From Micromussa lordhowensis (lineage: Eukaryota > Cnidaria > Anthozoa > Scleractinia > Lobophylliidae), in contig OZ026598.1 in assembly GCA_964020085.1 (NCBI GenBank), positions 12,355,816-12,419,815 on the forward strand: a DNA stretch of 64,000 nt. The letters run 5' to 3'. Shown here one piece after another: positions 62,786-64,000 of this stretch (within the stretch, counting starts at the first letter, position 1; every line of letters begins with the position of its first letter). The notes beneath the pieces were generated by a model. That model worked only from the letters and a program-made list of their open reading frames with translations, searched no databases and had not been told where the DNA came from. A program made the translations under genes and the position numbers.

Positions 62786-63790
62786 TGGACACAACATAAG
62801 CAAGAACATGATTTCTTCGAAAGGATCAGAATATTTTACATTCACCGTCCAAAAACATGATTCTTTGGCGAAGACTATATGCTTTTAGCCCCAAAAAACA
62901 CAAACAACAAGTTGAAAGGAAGGTTGAAAGCTGCTCACCTTGCAAAGTGACAAAATTTGTCCCTCATCAAAGTGAACAAGATGTCATCTGGGTGAATAAA
63001 AACACAGAGATTGACGACGCACGAGACACAGAGGTTGACTTTTCCTTCACAAAATAGAAAACAAGACAGCTGCCATAACTACAGTTACCACAAGAGATGT
63101 TGCTGACATCAAAGTAAACCGGCTTGTTACCATCCGTGGCCTTCTGCTGTTTGGAAAAAAGAAACCATAACAAGTACAAAGTAAGCCAAATCTTACAACG
63201 CTACAGATCTCTCTAGTTGACGACCACGGCTCCATACCTCTGACGTTGTGGAATGAGCAAATAAAAACTACTCAAGATGGCCACCACTATGAAATACAGA
63301 ACATCCGCGTACGACAGTATAACGGCCAAAAATACTTGTCCTGTACTACCGAAACTAAGTTTTTGCGTTCCACACAACAACTTGGTCAATTGCAGCCACA
63401 AGCCGTTCAACAAGCGAAAGAGGATCCAGGACATCAATTACAAGAAGCTGAAGTTCTCTGCGATGACATCCTCACCGCTGAAATATCAAACTATTTCACA
63501 TGCATCCAGTGCAAGAAAAAGGTTTAATCGCGCCAAGAGTCGCCAGTGCTTAAGTGTACCAATTGCAACTGCAGTTTTCTGAAAGAAAGAAGCACAAAAA
63601 ACATGATGGCAAGAATTTCGAAAGAGATGGTAAGACGTCATGGTACACATTGTTCACACCCAGCATCCAGGCTATCGTAGACCACGCCAGTACGAATACC
63701 ACTGATAAGCCGAAAAGCGTGAACCAAATGGACAAAAAAGAACTGCGTGAAATAATTCTTTTGTCCAAAGGCCAAAAAATTTACAGTTAA
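62786..63790 (+). pseudogene. Helitron RPA-like single-strand DNA-binding protein
   Basis: Broken + strand frames read SEYFTFTVQKHDSLAKTICF, SPKKHKQQVERKVESCSPC (after a frame change near 62875), DDARDTEVDFSFTK, then ISLVDDHGSIPLTLWNEQIK and YEIQNIRVRQYNGQKYLSCT (frame 63246-63527) and FTCIQCKKKV. After a frame change KCTNCNCSF follows at about 63555. An OB-fold block (LxDxxGxIxLTLW, then IxNxRVRxYNGxKYLS) followed by a CxxC...CxxC zinc ribbon is the pattern of replication protein A large-subunit-like proteins. Helitrons of plants and some animals carry such genes, probably to coat single-stranded DNA. Stops at 63056 and 63170 and frameshifts make this copy dead. Confidence 0.6.
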
Positions 63791-63800
63791 TCCTACCAAT

Positions 63801-64000
63801 ATAATCGCTAATGTTACATTTACCTAGATGATACAGGTGATCAGTTATTCTTTTGTTGCTTTATTTTAATATCTTTTCAGCAGCAGCCAAGAATACCATA
63901 AGGTTTTATAACTTTACTTGTAATAGCTTCAACCAACACAGAATCACTCAGAGATACATCATGTTTATAGGATTTCCCCCACATGCTCTGACTTTATACC
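63801..64000. other. Downstream of RPA-like gene, no gene
   Basis: No feature is recognised. A 3' Helitron terminus (hairpin followed by CTRR) could lie here or beyond the window but is not evident. Confidence 0.35.

Larger units (their letters stand above)
55608..63800 (+). mobile_element. Decayed Helitron with RPA-like gene
   Basis: A rolling-circle transposon region read from successive broken frames: N-terminal repeats and cysteine finger, a DUF6570-type segment, HUH Rep nuclease, Pif1-type helicase and a replication protein A-like ORF. The order Rep then helicase on one strand is diagnostic of Helitrons. The helicase is split by a TIR element and a small hairpin insertion. The Helitron ends (5' TC, 3' hairpin with CTRR) are not identified, so limits are approximate. 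Many stops make it non-autonomous. Confidence 0.8.

Noticed and set aside
62474..62845. A Glu/Ala-rich 123-codon minus-strand frame
   Set aside because: Produced by a low-complexity trinucleotide-type repeat; the + strand frame leads into the RPA-like region.

Overview
This looks like animal (metazoan) genomic DNA, most likely from a cnidarian such as a stony coral. That is inferred from AT-rich sequence with many introns, no operons, and a mixed load of Penelope-like, CR1/L2-like, L1/Tx1-like, RTE-like and R2-like retroelements, Polinton, Helitron, THAP/DDE transposons and tRNA-derived SINEs. I have not matched it to a species.

The only convincing host gene is part of an oxysterol-binding protein-related protein (ORP) gene on the + strand. 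Six exons (17751-17799, 17965-18040, 18113-18197, 47113-47208, 47312-47437, 49918-50017) join in phase through GT-AG introns and encode the front and middle of the lipid-binding (ORD) domain. A 28.9-kb intron cuts the family signature EQVSHHPP between EQ and VSHHPP. Its first exons and its last exons were not found in the window.

Almost everything else is mobile DNA. Region 1-15.5 kb: an L1-like LINE with a palindromic MITE inside it, a Penelope-like fragment bounded by a 14-bp target duplication, a second L1-like fragment, a repeat carrying an RTE-like 3' end, a decayed zinc-finger gene of unknown family, a CR1/L2-like 3' end, and a broken Gypsy-type gag-pol. Region 15.2-18.8 kb: MITE and SINE clusters, a TIR element, and the first ORP exons. 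Region 18.2-47.1 kb (the big ORP intron): a SINE, a Penelope-like element split by a LINE, an endonuclease-bearing LINE, an 11.4-kb decayed Polinton that itself holds two TIR elements and a tandem duplication, more repeats, an RTE-like LINE, and a THAP/DDE (ISL2EU-like) transposase pseudogene. Region 47.4-50 kb: ORP exons with Penelope, RTE-like, MITE and SINE fragments in the last introns. Region 50-55.2 kb: nested MITEs and an R2-like LINE with internal duplications. Region 55.6-63.8 kb: a decayed Helitron with N-terminal repeats, Rep, Pif1-type helicase and an RPA-like gene. The helicase is interrupted by a 1.2-kb TIR element that carries part of a Penelope-like reverse transcriptase.

Nearly all transposon frames are broken, so the window reads as an old, repeatedly re-invaded intron landscape. 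The strongest leads are the Helitron > TIR element > Penelope nest, the Polinton with its nested elements, the RPA-like gene, hammerhead-like motifs at Penelope 3' ends, and the ORP intron itself.
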